Assembly (NCBI GenBank): GCA_964582985.1
Contig: CAZOUM010000095.1
Location: 1-7,976, forward strand
Reading direction: 5' to 3'
From: CAZQYB01 sp964582985
GTDB lineage: Bacteria; Planctomycetota; Phycisphaerae; Sedimentisphaerales; Anaerobacaceae
DNA: 7,976 bases
A model generated the notes under the pieces. It was not told where the DNA came from. It worked only from the letters and a program-made list of their open reading frames with translations, and ran no database searches. Both the position numbers and the translations under genes were made by a program. Positions 1 through 6,317 of the stretch are shown piece by piece (positions within the stretch are counted from its first letter, which is position 1; the number at the start of each line of letters is the position of its first letter).

Positions 1-54
1 ACCCCCAACCTTCGGTTTTGGAGACCGACGCTCTGCCAATTGAGCTACTGGCCT
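1..54 (-). tRNA. tRNA-Trp (anticodon CCA), 3' part cut off by the window edge
   Basis: Read on the minus strand, the RNA starts at 54 with acceptor strand AGGCCAG, then TA, D stem GCTC/GAGC with loop AATTGGCA, and anticodon stem TCGGT/ACCGA closing the loop CTCCAAA. The anticodon is therefore CCA, tryptophan. The variable loop AGGTT and the start of the T stem (GGGGG) follow; the T loop and 3' acceptor strand lie outside the window. In many bacteria a tRNA-Trp gene sits between tuf/rpmG and secE-nusG, and the genes to its right here fit that order, so secE would be expected just off the left edge (inference). Confidence 0.95.
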
Positions 55-122
55 AACGCTTAACCATTCTTTTATTGATTACTTCTCGTCTTCTTAAAAA
101 TATCTCGGTTATCAATCGTTAA

Positions 123-293
123 TCACTTACGCCTCAATTTATGAGTCGTATGCTTGCGCTCGTTCTTGCAAAACTTCTTTAGTTCCAATTTGGGCGTTCC
201 CTCTGCTACACTGACACTTGTGCGGTAGTTTCTGCGGCCACATTCTCTACACTCAAGCCAGACATACTCTCTTTTACTTTTCTTCTTAGCCAT
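123..293 (-). CDS. rpmG: 50S ribosomal protein L33
   Basis: This 56-residue gene runs from ATG at 293 to TGA at 123 and begins MAKKKSKREYVWLECRECGR. L33 is a small basic protein of the large ribosomal subunit, near the tRNA exit site. The length, basic ends, the RNYRT segment and the KLELKKFC...RKHTTHK block are all typical of the family. Zinc-binding L33 proteins carry two CxxC pairs. Here C15 and C18 form the first pair, while of the second only C42 is kept and the position of the fourth cysteine is E45, so the ribbon looks incomplete. A GGGGA stretch 8 bases upstream of the ATG may act as a weak ribosome binding site. It lies downstream of tuf and upstream of tRNA-Trp, the usual setting for rpmG in bacteria. 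Identification is firm; loss of zinc binding is inference. Confidence 0.95.
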   Translation of the reverse strand: MAKKKSKREYVWLECRECGRRNYRTSVSVAEGTPKLELKKFCKNERKHTTHKLRRK

Positions 294-373
294 AACACTT
301 TCCCCGCCAAGCAGATTCGCTTACTCAAGAAACATCTCCCTACACTGCGAATACTACGCAGACATTAATTCCT

Positions 374-379
374 ATTATA
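374..379 (-). promoter_or_regulatory. Candidate -10 box upstream of rpmG
   Basis: The 153-base gap between tuf and rpmG contains a perfect TATAAT on the minus strand, about 80 bases before the rpmG start. No good -35 hexamer lies 16-18 bases further upstream (best is AGGACC with 18 bases), so this is a weak call. It could start a transcript for rpmG and tRNA-Trp separate from tuf. The gap shows no other clear element. Confidence 0.3.
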
Positions 380-446
380 CTGCGAGCACTTCGTTTTGGT
401 CCTCTGCTTGTGCGGCCGGCAAACGCCAGCATCTGTTCGGAGACGC

Positions 447-1661
447 TTATTCAAGGACCTTCGTTACCACTCCGGCGCCGACTGTCCGGCCGCCCTCACG
501 AATAGCAAACCGAAGACCCTCCTCCATGGCGATTGGAGCAATAATCGCCACCTCCATTGCTATGTTATCACCTGGCATACACATCTCTGCGCTCTTGCCT
601 TCCCGGCTCATCAACGACTTAACCCCCCCAGTCACATCGGTCGTTCTGAAATAAAACTGTGGCTTATAGCCTGGGAAGAACGGTGTGTGCCGGCCACCTT
701 CTTCCTTCGTTAGGACATAGACCTCTCCTTGAAACTTGGTGTGGGGGGTAATACTGCCAGGTGCTGCGACAACTTGTCCTCGCTCTAAGTCTTTCTTTTC
801 TACGCCCCGTAAAAGCATGCCGATGTTATCGCCGGCCTGGCCTTCGTCGAGCGTTTTGTTAAACATCTCCACGCCTGTAACGATCGTCTTTCGTGTCTCT
901 TTAGCAAGCCCGACGACTTCAACTTCGTCGCCAACACGAACCTTGCCACGATCAACCCTGCCTGTACCGACTGTGCCGCGGCCCTTAATGCTGAAAACGT
1001 CCTCAACCGGCATAAGAAACGGCTTGTCTACATCACGCTCAGGAACCGGCAGGTAGTCATCTACCGCATCCATCAACTCGTCTATGCACTTGCAGGCTTC
1101 ATCGTCTTTGCCTTCGCTTTCCATCGCCGCTAAAGCCGAACCTTTAATAATAGGAATATCGTCGCCGGGAAATTCATATTTGTTCAGCAGGTCTCTTATC
1201 TCCAGCTCGACCAAATCGATCAGTTCAGGGTCGTCAACCTGGTCCACTTTGTTCAGGAATACGACAATCCTGGGCACATTAACCTGACGAGCAAGAAGAA
1301 TGTGCTCGCGTGTCTGGGGCATTGGGCCGTCACCAGCCGCCACTACCAGGATGGCCCCGTCCATTTGGGCTGCACCCGTAATCATATTCTTGATATAGTC
1401 GGCGTGTCCCGGACAATCAACATGCGCGTAGTGGCGTTTGTCCGTCTCGTACTCTACGTGGGCAGTATTTATTGTAAGCCCACGCATTTTCTCTTCCGGA
1501 GCATTATCTATGTCTTCAAACTTCTTGATAGTACCTTTGCCAGATTTCTGTACCAATCGCATTGTGATTGCAGCCGTCAATGTTGTCTTACCGTGGTCAA
1601 CATGACCGATAGTTCCAATATTGATGTGTGGTTTTACCCGCTCAAATACCGCCTTAGCCAT
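447..1661 (-). CDS. tuf: Translation elongation factor Tu
   Basis: EF-Tu is the cytosolic GTPase that brings aminoacyl-tRNA to the ribosomal A site. This copy has 404 residues with the full set of G motifs: P-loop G19-HVDHGKT-26, switch I T63 in GLTINT, D82-CPGH-86 with the catalytic histidine H86, N137-KVD-140 and S177-AL-179. Domains 2 and 3 follow (about 215-404), including GRGTVGTGR and the C-terminal REGGRTVGAGVVTKVLE. It is roughly ten residues longer than the E. coli protein, mostly because of an acidic insert near 180-195. The ATG at 1661 is preferred because the protein then begins MAKAVFERVKPH, as in the family, with GGAGG at 1673-1677 some 11 bases upstream; an upstream in-frame TTG at 1679 abuts that GGAGG and is unlikely. 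It is preceded by tRNA-Thr and followed by rpmG and tRNA-Trp, the classic tufB-like arrangement. Confidence 0.98.
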   Translation of the reverse strand: MAKAVFERVKPHINIGTIGHVDHGKTTLTAAITMRLVQKSGKGTIKKFEDIDNAPEEKMRGLTINTAHVEYETDKRHYAHVDCPGHADYIKNMITGAAQMDGAILVVAAGDGPMPQTREHILLARQVNVPRIVVFLNKVDQVDDPELIDLVELEIRDLLNKYEFPGDDIPIIKGSALAAMESEGKDDEACKCIDELMDAVDDYLPVPERDVDKPFLMPVEDVFSIKGRGTVGTGRVDRGKVRVGDEVEVVGLAKETRKTIVTGVEMFNKTLDEGQAGDNIGMLLRGVEKKDLERGQVVAAPGSITPHTKFQGEVYVLTKEEGGRHTPFFPGYKPQFYFRTTDVTGGVKSLMSREGKSAEMCMPGDNIAMEVAIIAPIAMEEGLRFAIREGGRTVGAGVVTKVLE

Positions 1662-1741
1662 CTTAATATTAACCTCCAATGTCCTAAATTATTATCTTAT
1701 TCCTCACCTATTCCAGTCCCTGAAAAACTGCTTCGGCCCTT

Positions 1742-1771
1742 ACTATAACTTACCGCCAAGACCTTCGGCAA
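1742..1771 (-). promoter_or_regulatory. Candidate sigma70-type promoter for tuf
   Basis: On the minus strand, TTGCCG (1766-1771) and TATAGT (1742-1747) are separated by 18 bases, between tRNA-Thr and tuf. The boxes match the consensus at 4 and 5 of 6 positions. It would give a tuf leader of about 75 bases. tuf may also be co-transcribed with tRNA-Thr. Confidence 0.35.
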
Positions 1772-1808
1772 AGTTCACCGTCTGTCTCGACGTGACATAC
1801 TTGCATTC

Positions 1809-1881
<73 letters not shown>

Positions 1882-1902
1882 AATACTGAATTCGCCACTT
1901 GG

Positions 1903-1962
1903 CGTCGGTATTTAGTAAACCGTACATAAACAGCGACTTTGGCTAAATACTGTCAACCGACG
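1903..1962. repeat. Imperfect inverted repeat spanning the tRNA-Thr promoter candidate
   Basis: GTATTTAG (1908-1915) is matched exactly by CTAAATAC (1943-1950), and just outside them CGTCGG (1903-1908) is matched exactly by CCGACG (1957-1962). The right arm is interrupted by TGTCAA (1951-1956), which is the TTGACA box on the minus strand. The two pairs of arms are nested about the same centre. It could be an operator, an RNA stem in a longer leader, or chance. Confidence 0.5.
1926..1956 (-). promoter_or_regulatory. Candidate promoter for tRNA-Thr and tuf
   Basis: A perfect -35 box TTGACA (1951-1956) is followed after 19 bases by GTTTAT (1926-1931), a poor -10 match (3 of 6). Initiation would fall about 40 bases upstream of the mature tRNA-Thr 5' end. 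The -35 is convincing by sequence, the -10 is not. Confidence 0.35.
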
Positions 1963-2095
1963 AAGAATAGACCTTACGCTCGCCTATTGTTCAGCAGGCT
2001 CAAGTCTACAAAAATACCATCCGCGGCTCACAATCGCCAGCGCCCATAAAGTTAAACCACCTATTTTACGAATACGAGCCTCAACCTGTAAACAC

Positions 2096-2163
2096 AAAAA
2101 ACTCAAAAAATGCAAAAAAAACGCCAAACTCGCAGATTTTTTTTGCTTTTTGCCACAAAAAGC
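2096..2163. other. Phased A/T tracts with nested palindromes, probably curved DNA
   Basis: A tracts lie at 2096-2101, 2105-2110, 2114-2121 and 2157-2161, and T tracts at 2137-2144 and 2147-2151. Neighbouring centres are 9-10 bases apart, close to one helical turn, which is the known pattern for intrinsic bending. GCAAAAAAAA (2112-2121) is matched exactly by TTTTTTTTGC (2137-2146), and GCTTTTTG (2145-2152) by CAAAAAGC (2156-2163) with a three-base loop. No U tract follows either stem in the direction of transcription, so these are not intrinsic terminators. Confidence 0.55.
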
Positions 2164-2192
2164 CGCAGTCAACGAACCATCATCATCGCAAG

Positions 2193-2220
2193 ATTATACA
2201 CATACTCGCACTACTTGCAA
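2193..2220 (-). promoter_or_regulatory. Candidate promoter with long leader, upstream of tRNA-Thr
   Basis: On the minus strand TTGCAA (2215-2220, 4 of 6) and a perfect TATAAT (2193-2198) are 16 bases apart. Initiation near 2186 would give about 300 bases of RNA before tRNA-Thr, crossing the A/T tracts and the inverted repeat. It starts about 35 bases after the stop of the HEAT/TPR lipoprotein gene. Confidence 0.4.
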
Positions 2221-2254
2221 ACGGAATCCCCGTTAATTGCCAGTTTCTTGGGGC

Positions 2255-4537
2255 TTATTCTGGTTTCCCAGCTTGCCCGAGGCGGTCCTTCCACCGTTCT
2301 ATCTGCTTTTGCCACATCGGCCTGGGCTCACGGATAGTTATCTTACTAAGTGCTACGAATACCTCGTTAGGATCGGCTCCTGCAGGTGGGTGCGCAAAAT
2401 AGCTGTCAATCGACATCGCAATGGGACTATTGGGGTCTAAGTCCTTAGCAAGTAAGCAGTTATCTACAACTCCGGTAGCTTTCTCCAGGTTCGGCCATCT
2501 CAAATACAGGTCCAGCATATCGGCCGAGACAGCCTCTCTTTCTTCCGCCGTCTCCGCCGCTTGGTATAATAGCCCGTAAAAATCCGCCGCCTGTTCGAAT
2601 TTGCCGCTTTTCTTATAAAGCCCAGCCAGTTTTTCCCGTGTACGTTTCAGTATTTCTGGCTTGTTTTCGCTCTCTGCTTTTCGCTCTGCGGTTTCCAGAA
2701 GAGAAACCATCTGCTCGTCAGATAGCGGGCCCTTGGCGCTCGTCGAATTGAATTCAGCTATCCACTTGTCCAGGAAACCGGCATTACAACTGGAGCTCTT
2801 AAATATGTTGAGCATTGCTTGCCAGGCCAGTTCGCTTTCGCCTGTCAAACCGATTTTTTTCGCCAGCAAGGCCAAATCACCCTTGCCGCCGACCTCACCG
2901 ATAAGTTCTATCACTTTCGTCCTCACTATAATACTGGGGTCGTTGACAAAATCTCTCAATCTCTTCAGCGCCCTTGCTTTGTCAATATAGATAAGCCCAT
3001 CTACTGCCGCTTCCCGCACCAGGTTTGTCTCATCACCCAGGGCTTCTTCAAACAAAGATTTGAAAAGTTTCTTTGCTTGGGCTTTGTAAACGCTTTCTGC
3101 GCACAAACCTACCATTGTGCTGAGCAACTTCCCGCGCAGGGTACCATCCGCCTTTGCTGCTTCCTGTTTGTACCTTTCCACGAGCCAGCCAAGATATTGG
3201 CTAACCTCGGCTGGCGTCACTGGCGTCAAACCATTCTGCTCCAGTAGCTTTCTTATAACTTCAGCACCTTTTTGGGCTTTTTCCAGTTCTTTCGCAGAGA
3301 GATACTCGTGTGCCAAGTCTAAAGCCTGCTTTCTTGTCTGCAGCGAAATCTTGACCAGTGAATCTGGCAGCAAAGCGTACGAACATGCCGCGCCCAGTGC
3401 CACGAATATCTCCGTCCGAACCTCATCATACTCCTCAACCTTGTGCCGCGCCAGCAGCTTTTCGGCTGAACTCAATTCCCCCATCAGAGATAATAGTTTC
3501 GCGGTTTTCAGCCGAACATCTTTCTCCGGGTCAAAAATCAAATTGTTCAAAATGGGCCCGAGTTCACCAGGCAGTTTAGGATTTGTCCCTTTTTGCCACT
3601 CCTCGACTTTCTTCAATGCCCACAACCTCACTATCTTTCTTGAATCACTCAAATGCGTGGCTAAGAACTTGCCTTTATCAGTATCGTCGGTCTTGGCCCC
3701 ATATATTTGACCTAACGCTGATAGATACCCCCCTTGCCACAGGTTTAACTGGGTTTTCATCTCGCGTATCTGTGCTTCCTGCCAAATCAGACGATTCCGC
3801 AGAAACGCTTCTTGGCCTTCGCGTTTGAGATTCTTTATCATCTGCTCGCGAGCTTCGGCATCTTTGCCAACCGGTATGCCAAGTGATTTCAAGGTCTGCT
3901 CTGCTGCAGCAGCCACCTGCTTCTCAGGGTCGCCAACTATGCTTATGAGTCTAATAACTGCCTTCATGTCCGGCTGAAGTCTTAATGCATACATTGCATT
4001 CAGCCTTGCTTTGACCGGTAGCGACGTGTCCACTACTATTTTTTCAAGCCCATCCGATATTTGTTCATACTTAAAAAGCAAAAGTGCCTCACCGGCCAAT
4101 CTGCCCCCGGCAAAATCATCAGTAGTCAAAATATTAAGCAATGGCCGGATAAAGTCGCTCTTGTCCTTCATAGTCTTGAGTTCTGCCCCAGCCTGACACA
4201 ATGCCTTACAAATAGCTCCCTGGGCAGCCTTATTCTCAGTTTGCTTCAGTGCGTCAAGCATGACCTTTCGGGCCAGTGGGTCGGTACTGAACAGCAGCAC
4301 AGTTGCCGCATTTATCGAGCCCTTAAACAGGGCATCTCTGTTAACTTTCAACTGCTCATCAAGCTCAACCTCCGCAACCGTATCCTTAACCGGCACGGCC
4401 GGTTTGTCTTGACCGATGCCGGTCTGCTGGCAGCCTATCACCAGCAGCAACATCAGCAAAGGTACCCGTCGATATAGCCATTTTGCGCTCATTCGCACGG
4501 CCCAAAAGAAACTCTTGTGCGTCAATTCAGCTATCAT
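2255..4537 (-). CDS. Large HEAT/TPR-repeat lipoprotein, function unknown
   Basis: I do not recognise a named family. The N-terminus has a lipoprotein signal: basic residues up to R24, a hydrophobic run VPLLMLLLVIG, and lipobox cysteine C36, so the protein is probably exported and lipid-anchored. The rest is almost all helical repeats. HEAT-like units are visible near 165-220 (LISIVGDPEKQVAAAAEQTL), 290-315 (LSDSRKIVRLWALKKV), 325-355 (LIFDPEKDVRLKTAKLLSLM) and 500-580 (VNDPSIIVRTKVIELIGEVG). The C-terminal third, about 625-700, is TPR-like (LAGLYKKSGKFEQAADFYGLL). Such solenoids usually bind other proteins; no catalytic motif is seen. The start is uncertain. ATG at 4537 has AGGA 5 bases upstream, but ATG at 4492 (MSAKWLYRR) would place the lipobox cysteine at residue 21, a more usual distance, though with a poor ribosome site. 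It lies 101 bases downstream of xerD on the same strand. Confidence 0.85.
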   Translation of the reverse strand: MIAELTHKSFFWAVRMSAKWLYRRVPLLMLLLVIGCQQTGIGQDKPAVPVKDTVAEVELDEQLKVNRDALFKGSINAATVLLFSTDPLARKVMLDALKQTENKAAQGAICKALCQAGAELKTMKDKSDFIRPLLNILTTDDFAGGRLAGEALLLFKYEQISDGLEKIVVDTSLPVKARLNAMYALRLQPDMKAVIRLISIVGDPEKQVAAAAEQTLKSLGIPVGKDAEAREQMIKNLKREGQEAFLRNRLIWQEAQIREMKTQLNLWQGGYLSALGQIYGAKTDDTDKGKFLATHLSDSRKIVRLWALKKVEEWQKGTNPKLPGELGPILNNLIFDPEKDVRLKTAKLLSLMGELSSAEKLLARHKVEEYDEVRTEIFVALGAACSYALLPDSLVKISLQTRKQALDLAHEYLSAKELEKAQKGAEVIRKLLEQNGLTPVTPAEVSQYLGWLVERYKQEAAKADGTLRGKLLSTMVGLCAESVYKAQAKKLFKSLFEEALGDETNLVREAAVDGLIYIDKARALKRLRDFVNDPSIIVRTKVIELIGEVGGKGDLALLAKKIGLTGESELAWQAMLNIFKSSSCNAGFLDKWIAEFNSTSAKGPLSDEQMVSLLETAERKAESENKPEILKRTREKLAGLYKKSGKFEQAADFYGLLYQAAETAEEREAVSADMLDLYLRWPNLEKATGVVDNCLLAKDLDPNSPIAMSIDSYFAHPPAGADPNEVFVALSKITIREPRPMWQKQIERWKDRLGQAGKPE

Positions 4538-4619
4538 AGTAATCCTGAAACTGCATTCAAGTCAATAACCTATTGTCTATTTTCGACTTATTATTTTCTA
4601 TTTTAATCGGACACTGCAA
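4536..4619 (-). promoter_or_regulatory. Candidate promoters in the xerD-lipoprotein gap
   Basis: The 101-base AT-rich gap holds two weak minus-strand candidates. One is TTGCAG (4614-4619) with AATAAT (4590-4595), spacing 18. The other is TTGACT (4560-4565) with TACTAT (4536-4541), spacing 18. The second would start RNA downstream of the ATG at 4537, so it would only fit the shorter start at 4492. The two options therefore bear on which start codon is used. Confidence 0.25.
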
Positions 4620-4638
4620 AACTGCTATTGACAACTAA

Positions 4639-5577
4639 TTATGGCCTTGGGTGGTATTTCTTGTGAATCCTCCGCAATCTTTCTTGGTCAACGTGTGTAT
4701 AAATCTGCGTCGTGGCTATGTCCACATGGCCAAGCATTTCCTGAACGCTTCGCAAATCGGCTCCGCCGGTCAACAGGTGTGTCGCAAAACAGTGTCTTAG
4801 CGTATGAACGGTCAGATTCCTTGGCATACCTGCGCGAATCGCATATTTCTTAACCAATCTCCAAATCTCAATACGACTCATAGGCCGACCTGTTCGCGAT
4901 AGCAGCAGAAAATCGGCGCTGAAGGGCTTAGCCAGTTTCGGCCGCAGCTTTGAAAGGTACTCAACGGTTGCTGCGATGGCGGCTTTGCCGGTAGGTATTA
5001 TGCGTTCTCTATTGCCCTTGCCAATGCAACGTAAGTAGCCGATGTCAAGGTTCAAATCGGTGGTCTTCAGCCCAGCCAGCTCGCTGGCACGAACTCCGGT
5101 GGCGTAGAGCAGCTCGAGCATTGCTTTGTCACGAAGATAAAAAGGTTCTTTCGGCGAAGGAGCGTTCAAAAGATTCACAACTTGTTGTTTGCTGCAGATA
5201 ATCGGCAGTCTCTGCCACAGCTTCGGGCCTTCAAGAGTTGCAGTCAAATCATTATCAACAAGCCCCATCAGTTTGGCAAATCGCAGAAACATTCTTATAG
5301 CAACCAGGCCGCGCTTTACCGAGCTTTCGCTCCGCTGGCTCTTCGTGAGAGTCCGCAGATAGTTTTGGATAAGGGCTGGCTTTATCTGGCCAAGCTGACT
5401 TACTCTTTCAGAGTTGCAGTATTGTAGGAAGCCTTTCAAATCGCGACCGTATGCCAAAATAGTGTTGTTGGACAGGCCTGCCTCAACGGTCAAATAGTTG
5501 AGAAAATCTCTGACGCTCTGTCCTAAAGGCATAGACCGTAATTTTTCACTGACGGATTGTACCTGTGTTGACGGCAT
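4639..5577 (-). CDS. xerD: Tyrosine recombinase XerD
   Basis: XerC/XerD-type recombinases resolve chromosome dimers by strand exchange at dif during division. The 312-residue length is normal. The N-terminal SAM-like DNA-binding domain is about 20-105 (FLNYLTVEAGLSNNTILAYG) and the catalytic domain about 125-305. All six active-site residues are present: R163 in ATGVRASEL, K187 in GKGNRERIIP, H258 and R261 in HTLRH, H284 in LGH and the nucleophile Y293 in TTQIYTHV. The C-terminus ERLRRIHKKYHPR resembles XerD more than XerC, hence the symbol; XerC or a single Xer cannot be excluded. The ATG at 5577 has AGGGA at 5582-5586, 4 bases upstream, and a small hairpin GCAGT-TGG-ACTGC at 5599-5611 just before it. 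It is a housekeeping-type gene with no integron or phage features nearby. Confidence 0.93.
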   Translation of the reverse strand: MPSTQVQSVSEKLRSMPLGQSVRDFLNYLTVEAGLSNNTILAYGRDLKGFLQYCNSERVSQLGQIKPALIQNYLRTLTKSQRSESSVKRGLVAIRMFLRFAKLMGLVDNDLTATLEGPKLWQRLPIICSKQQVVNLLNAPSPKEPFYLRDKAMLELLYATGVRASELAGLKTTDLNLDIGYLRCIGKGNRERIIPTGKAAIAATVEYLSKLRPKLAKPFSADFLLLSRTGRPMSRIEIWRLVKKYAIRAGMPRNLTVHTLRHCFATHLLTGGADLRSVQEMLGHVDIATTQIYTHVDQERLRRIHKKYHPRP

Positions 5578-5747
5578 TCATTCCCTGATACACAGTGCGC
5601 AGTCCAACTGCCCAATACTCTAAATATCGGCGTTAAAAGGAGATAACCTTTAGCTGCTAATGTCGAACCCAACCAGTCCAGCAACAGCAGTGCAGATTTT
5701 CAATCCAGAAGATTTTGCCACTTTTGCTGATGGGAAACAGACGTCTA
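5578..5747. other. Gap between the pseudogene and xerD
   Basis: No firm gene or promoter. Two small hairpins are visible: AAAGG/CCTTT at 5636-5651 and GCAGT/ACTGC at 5599-5611. A 37-codon plus-strand open frame starting at 5660 is treated as spurious. The xerD promoter is presumably here but no clear pair of boxes stands out. Confidence 0.4.
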
Positions 5748-6231
5748 TCATTCCGGCCACAGTTGCTCGGTAAGCCAGCTATCCGCCAGAGTATCCAAAT
5801 CCAGCCAATCCACGAAACCATCAAGCGGCTCGGGGGCGATGTCTGCTGATGGAATACCGGGTGGCTGCAGCCATTGACTTCCAAGGATAGCATAGTCCTT
5901 AAAGCTGACGACGCAGTCACCGCTAAAATCGGCTGTTGGGCCATACTTCGGAACGCATCTCGACACGTACAGCCGGATATCGTCAAAGTATACGGTACCT
6001 GTGCCACCTGGAATGAGCCAATTATTCCTGTCACCAAAACCGAATATAAACCGTGTTGACATCAGTCAAGTCGACACCGCCATTGTTGAAGTCTTGCAGG
6101 TCAATATTCCACTCCTGCCAATCCGCAAGCTTTATGTCATTCAGCTCTTCATCTTCGCCGTCGCCACAAACTCAAGCATTTAACCAAACTGCCTATGAAC
6201 CGTTATTTCCGCCTCCCAATCTAATATTCAT
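5748..6231 (-). pseudogene. Decayed secreted protein with C-terminal dockerin-like repeats
   Basis: Two minus-strand frames together read as one degraded protein end. The upstream frame, from 6231, gives MNIRLGGGNNGS, then TAG at 6193-6195, AVWLNA, TGA at 6172-6174, then an open stretch ending DWQEWNIDLQDFNNGG and VDLTDVNTVYI. One extra base, C on the minus strand at 6042, then shifts the frame, which resumes as GFGDRNNW, PGGTGTVYFDDIRLY, and two dockerin-like units, DFSGDCVVSFKDYAILGSQWL and DGFVDWLDLDTLADSWL, ending at TGA 5748. The WQEWNIDL...IGFGDR...GGTGTVYFDDIRLY pattern followed by dockerin-like repeats is common at the C-termini of secreted planctomycete proteins (recalled, not searched). 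The same frame continues upstream to a stop near 6290, so most of the original gene is missing. A gene caller would report only 5748-6062 as a 104-residue protein starting at an ATG that I consider accidental. Assembly errors could mimic one lesion but hardly all three. Confidence 0.8.
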
Positions 6232-6246
6232 AAAAACAATTGCTTC

Positions 6247-6275
6247 TTGAGCCCAAAGCTCACCGCAGATATAAT
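6247..6275 (+). promoter_or_regulatory. Sigma70-type promoter for the lipoprotein-galE genes
   Basis: TTGAGC (6247-6252) and a perfect TATAAT (6270-6275) are separated by the ideal 17 bases. Initiation near 6282 would leave a leader of about 35 bases before the ATG at 6318. It is the best promoter match in the window and is well placed for the plus-strand genes that follow. Confidence 0.65.
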
Positions 6276-6317
6276 CTGACCGGTCTCGCTAAAACCTGAG
6301 AAAGGACTGGAAAGAAA

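Larger units (their letters stand above)
1882..2254. other. 373-base non-coding region upstream of tRNA-Thr
   Basis: No convincing gene lies here. It contains a promoter candidate with a perfect TTGACA (1926-1956) inside an imperfect inverted repeat (1903-1962), a run of phased A and T tracts with two palindromes (2096-2163), and a second promoter candidate with a perfect TATAAT (2193-2220). A short GCCACTTGGC palindrome sits at 1894-1903. The short open frames here arise from the A/T tracts. All elements plausibly serve the tRNA-Thr/tuf transcript on the minus strand (inference). No intrinsic terminator with a U tract is visible after the lipoprotein gene that ends at 2255. Confidence 0.6.

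Noticed and set aside
415..430. GCTGGC-GTTT-GCCGGC hairpin shortly after tuf
   Set aside because: A six-pair stem with one G-U pair but no U tract after it, so not a convincing intrinsic terminator.
1662..1679. Upstream TTG start that would add six residues to EF-Tu
   Set aside because: The GGAGG ribosome site immediately follows this TTG, and the family N-terminus MAKAVFERVKPH begins at the ATG at 1661.
396..1748. Several open frames of 67-148 codons on the plus strand across tuf
   Set aside because: They are antisense shadows of a strongly conserved gene and give low-complexity, unrecognisable proteins.
1984..2172. 62-codon minus-strand open frame with a hydrophobic stretch
   Set aside because: Its lysine- and phenylalanine-rich part is simply the translation of the A/T tracts; there is no supporting ribosome site and no recognisable protein.
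2220..2234. AACGG/CCGTT hairpin just after the HEAT/TPR lipoprotein gene
   Set aside because: Only five pairs and no following U tract; it also overlaps a candidate -35 box. Chance is likely.
4639..5577. Possibility that the tyrosine recombinase marks an integron, phage or genomic island
   Set aside because: The protein is of the XerD housekeeping type, the adjacent tRNA genes belong to the translation block, and no attachment-site repeats, cassettes or phage genes are visible.
5660..5773. 37-codon plus-strand open frame beginning MSNPTSPATAV
   Set aside because: The only ribosome-site-like stretch (AAGGAG) is 17 bases upstream, too far; it overlaps the pseudogene end on the other strand and resembles nothing I know. 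A real small protein is possible but unsupported.
5657..6062. Two overlapping minus-strand open frames of 126 and 104 codons read as separate genes
   Set aside because: The 126-codon frame is out of frame with the recognisable dockerin-like sequence. The 104-codon frame is the intact tail of the pseudogene and its ATG is accidental.
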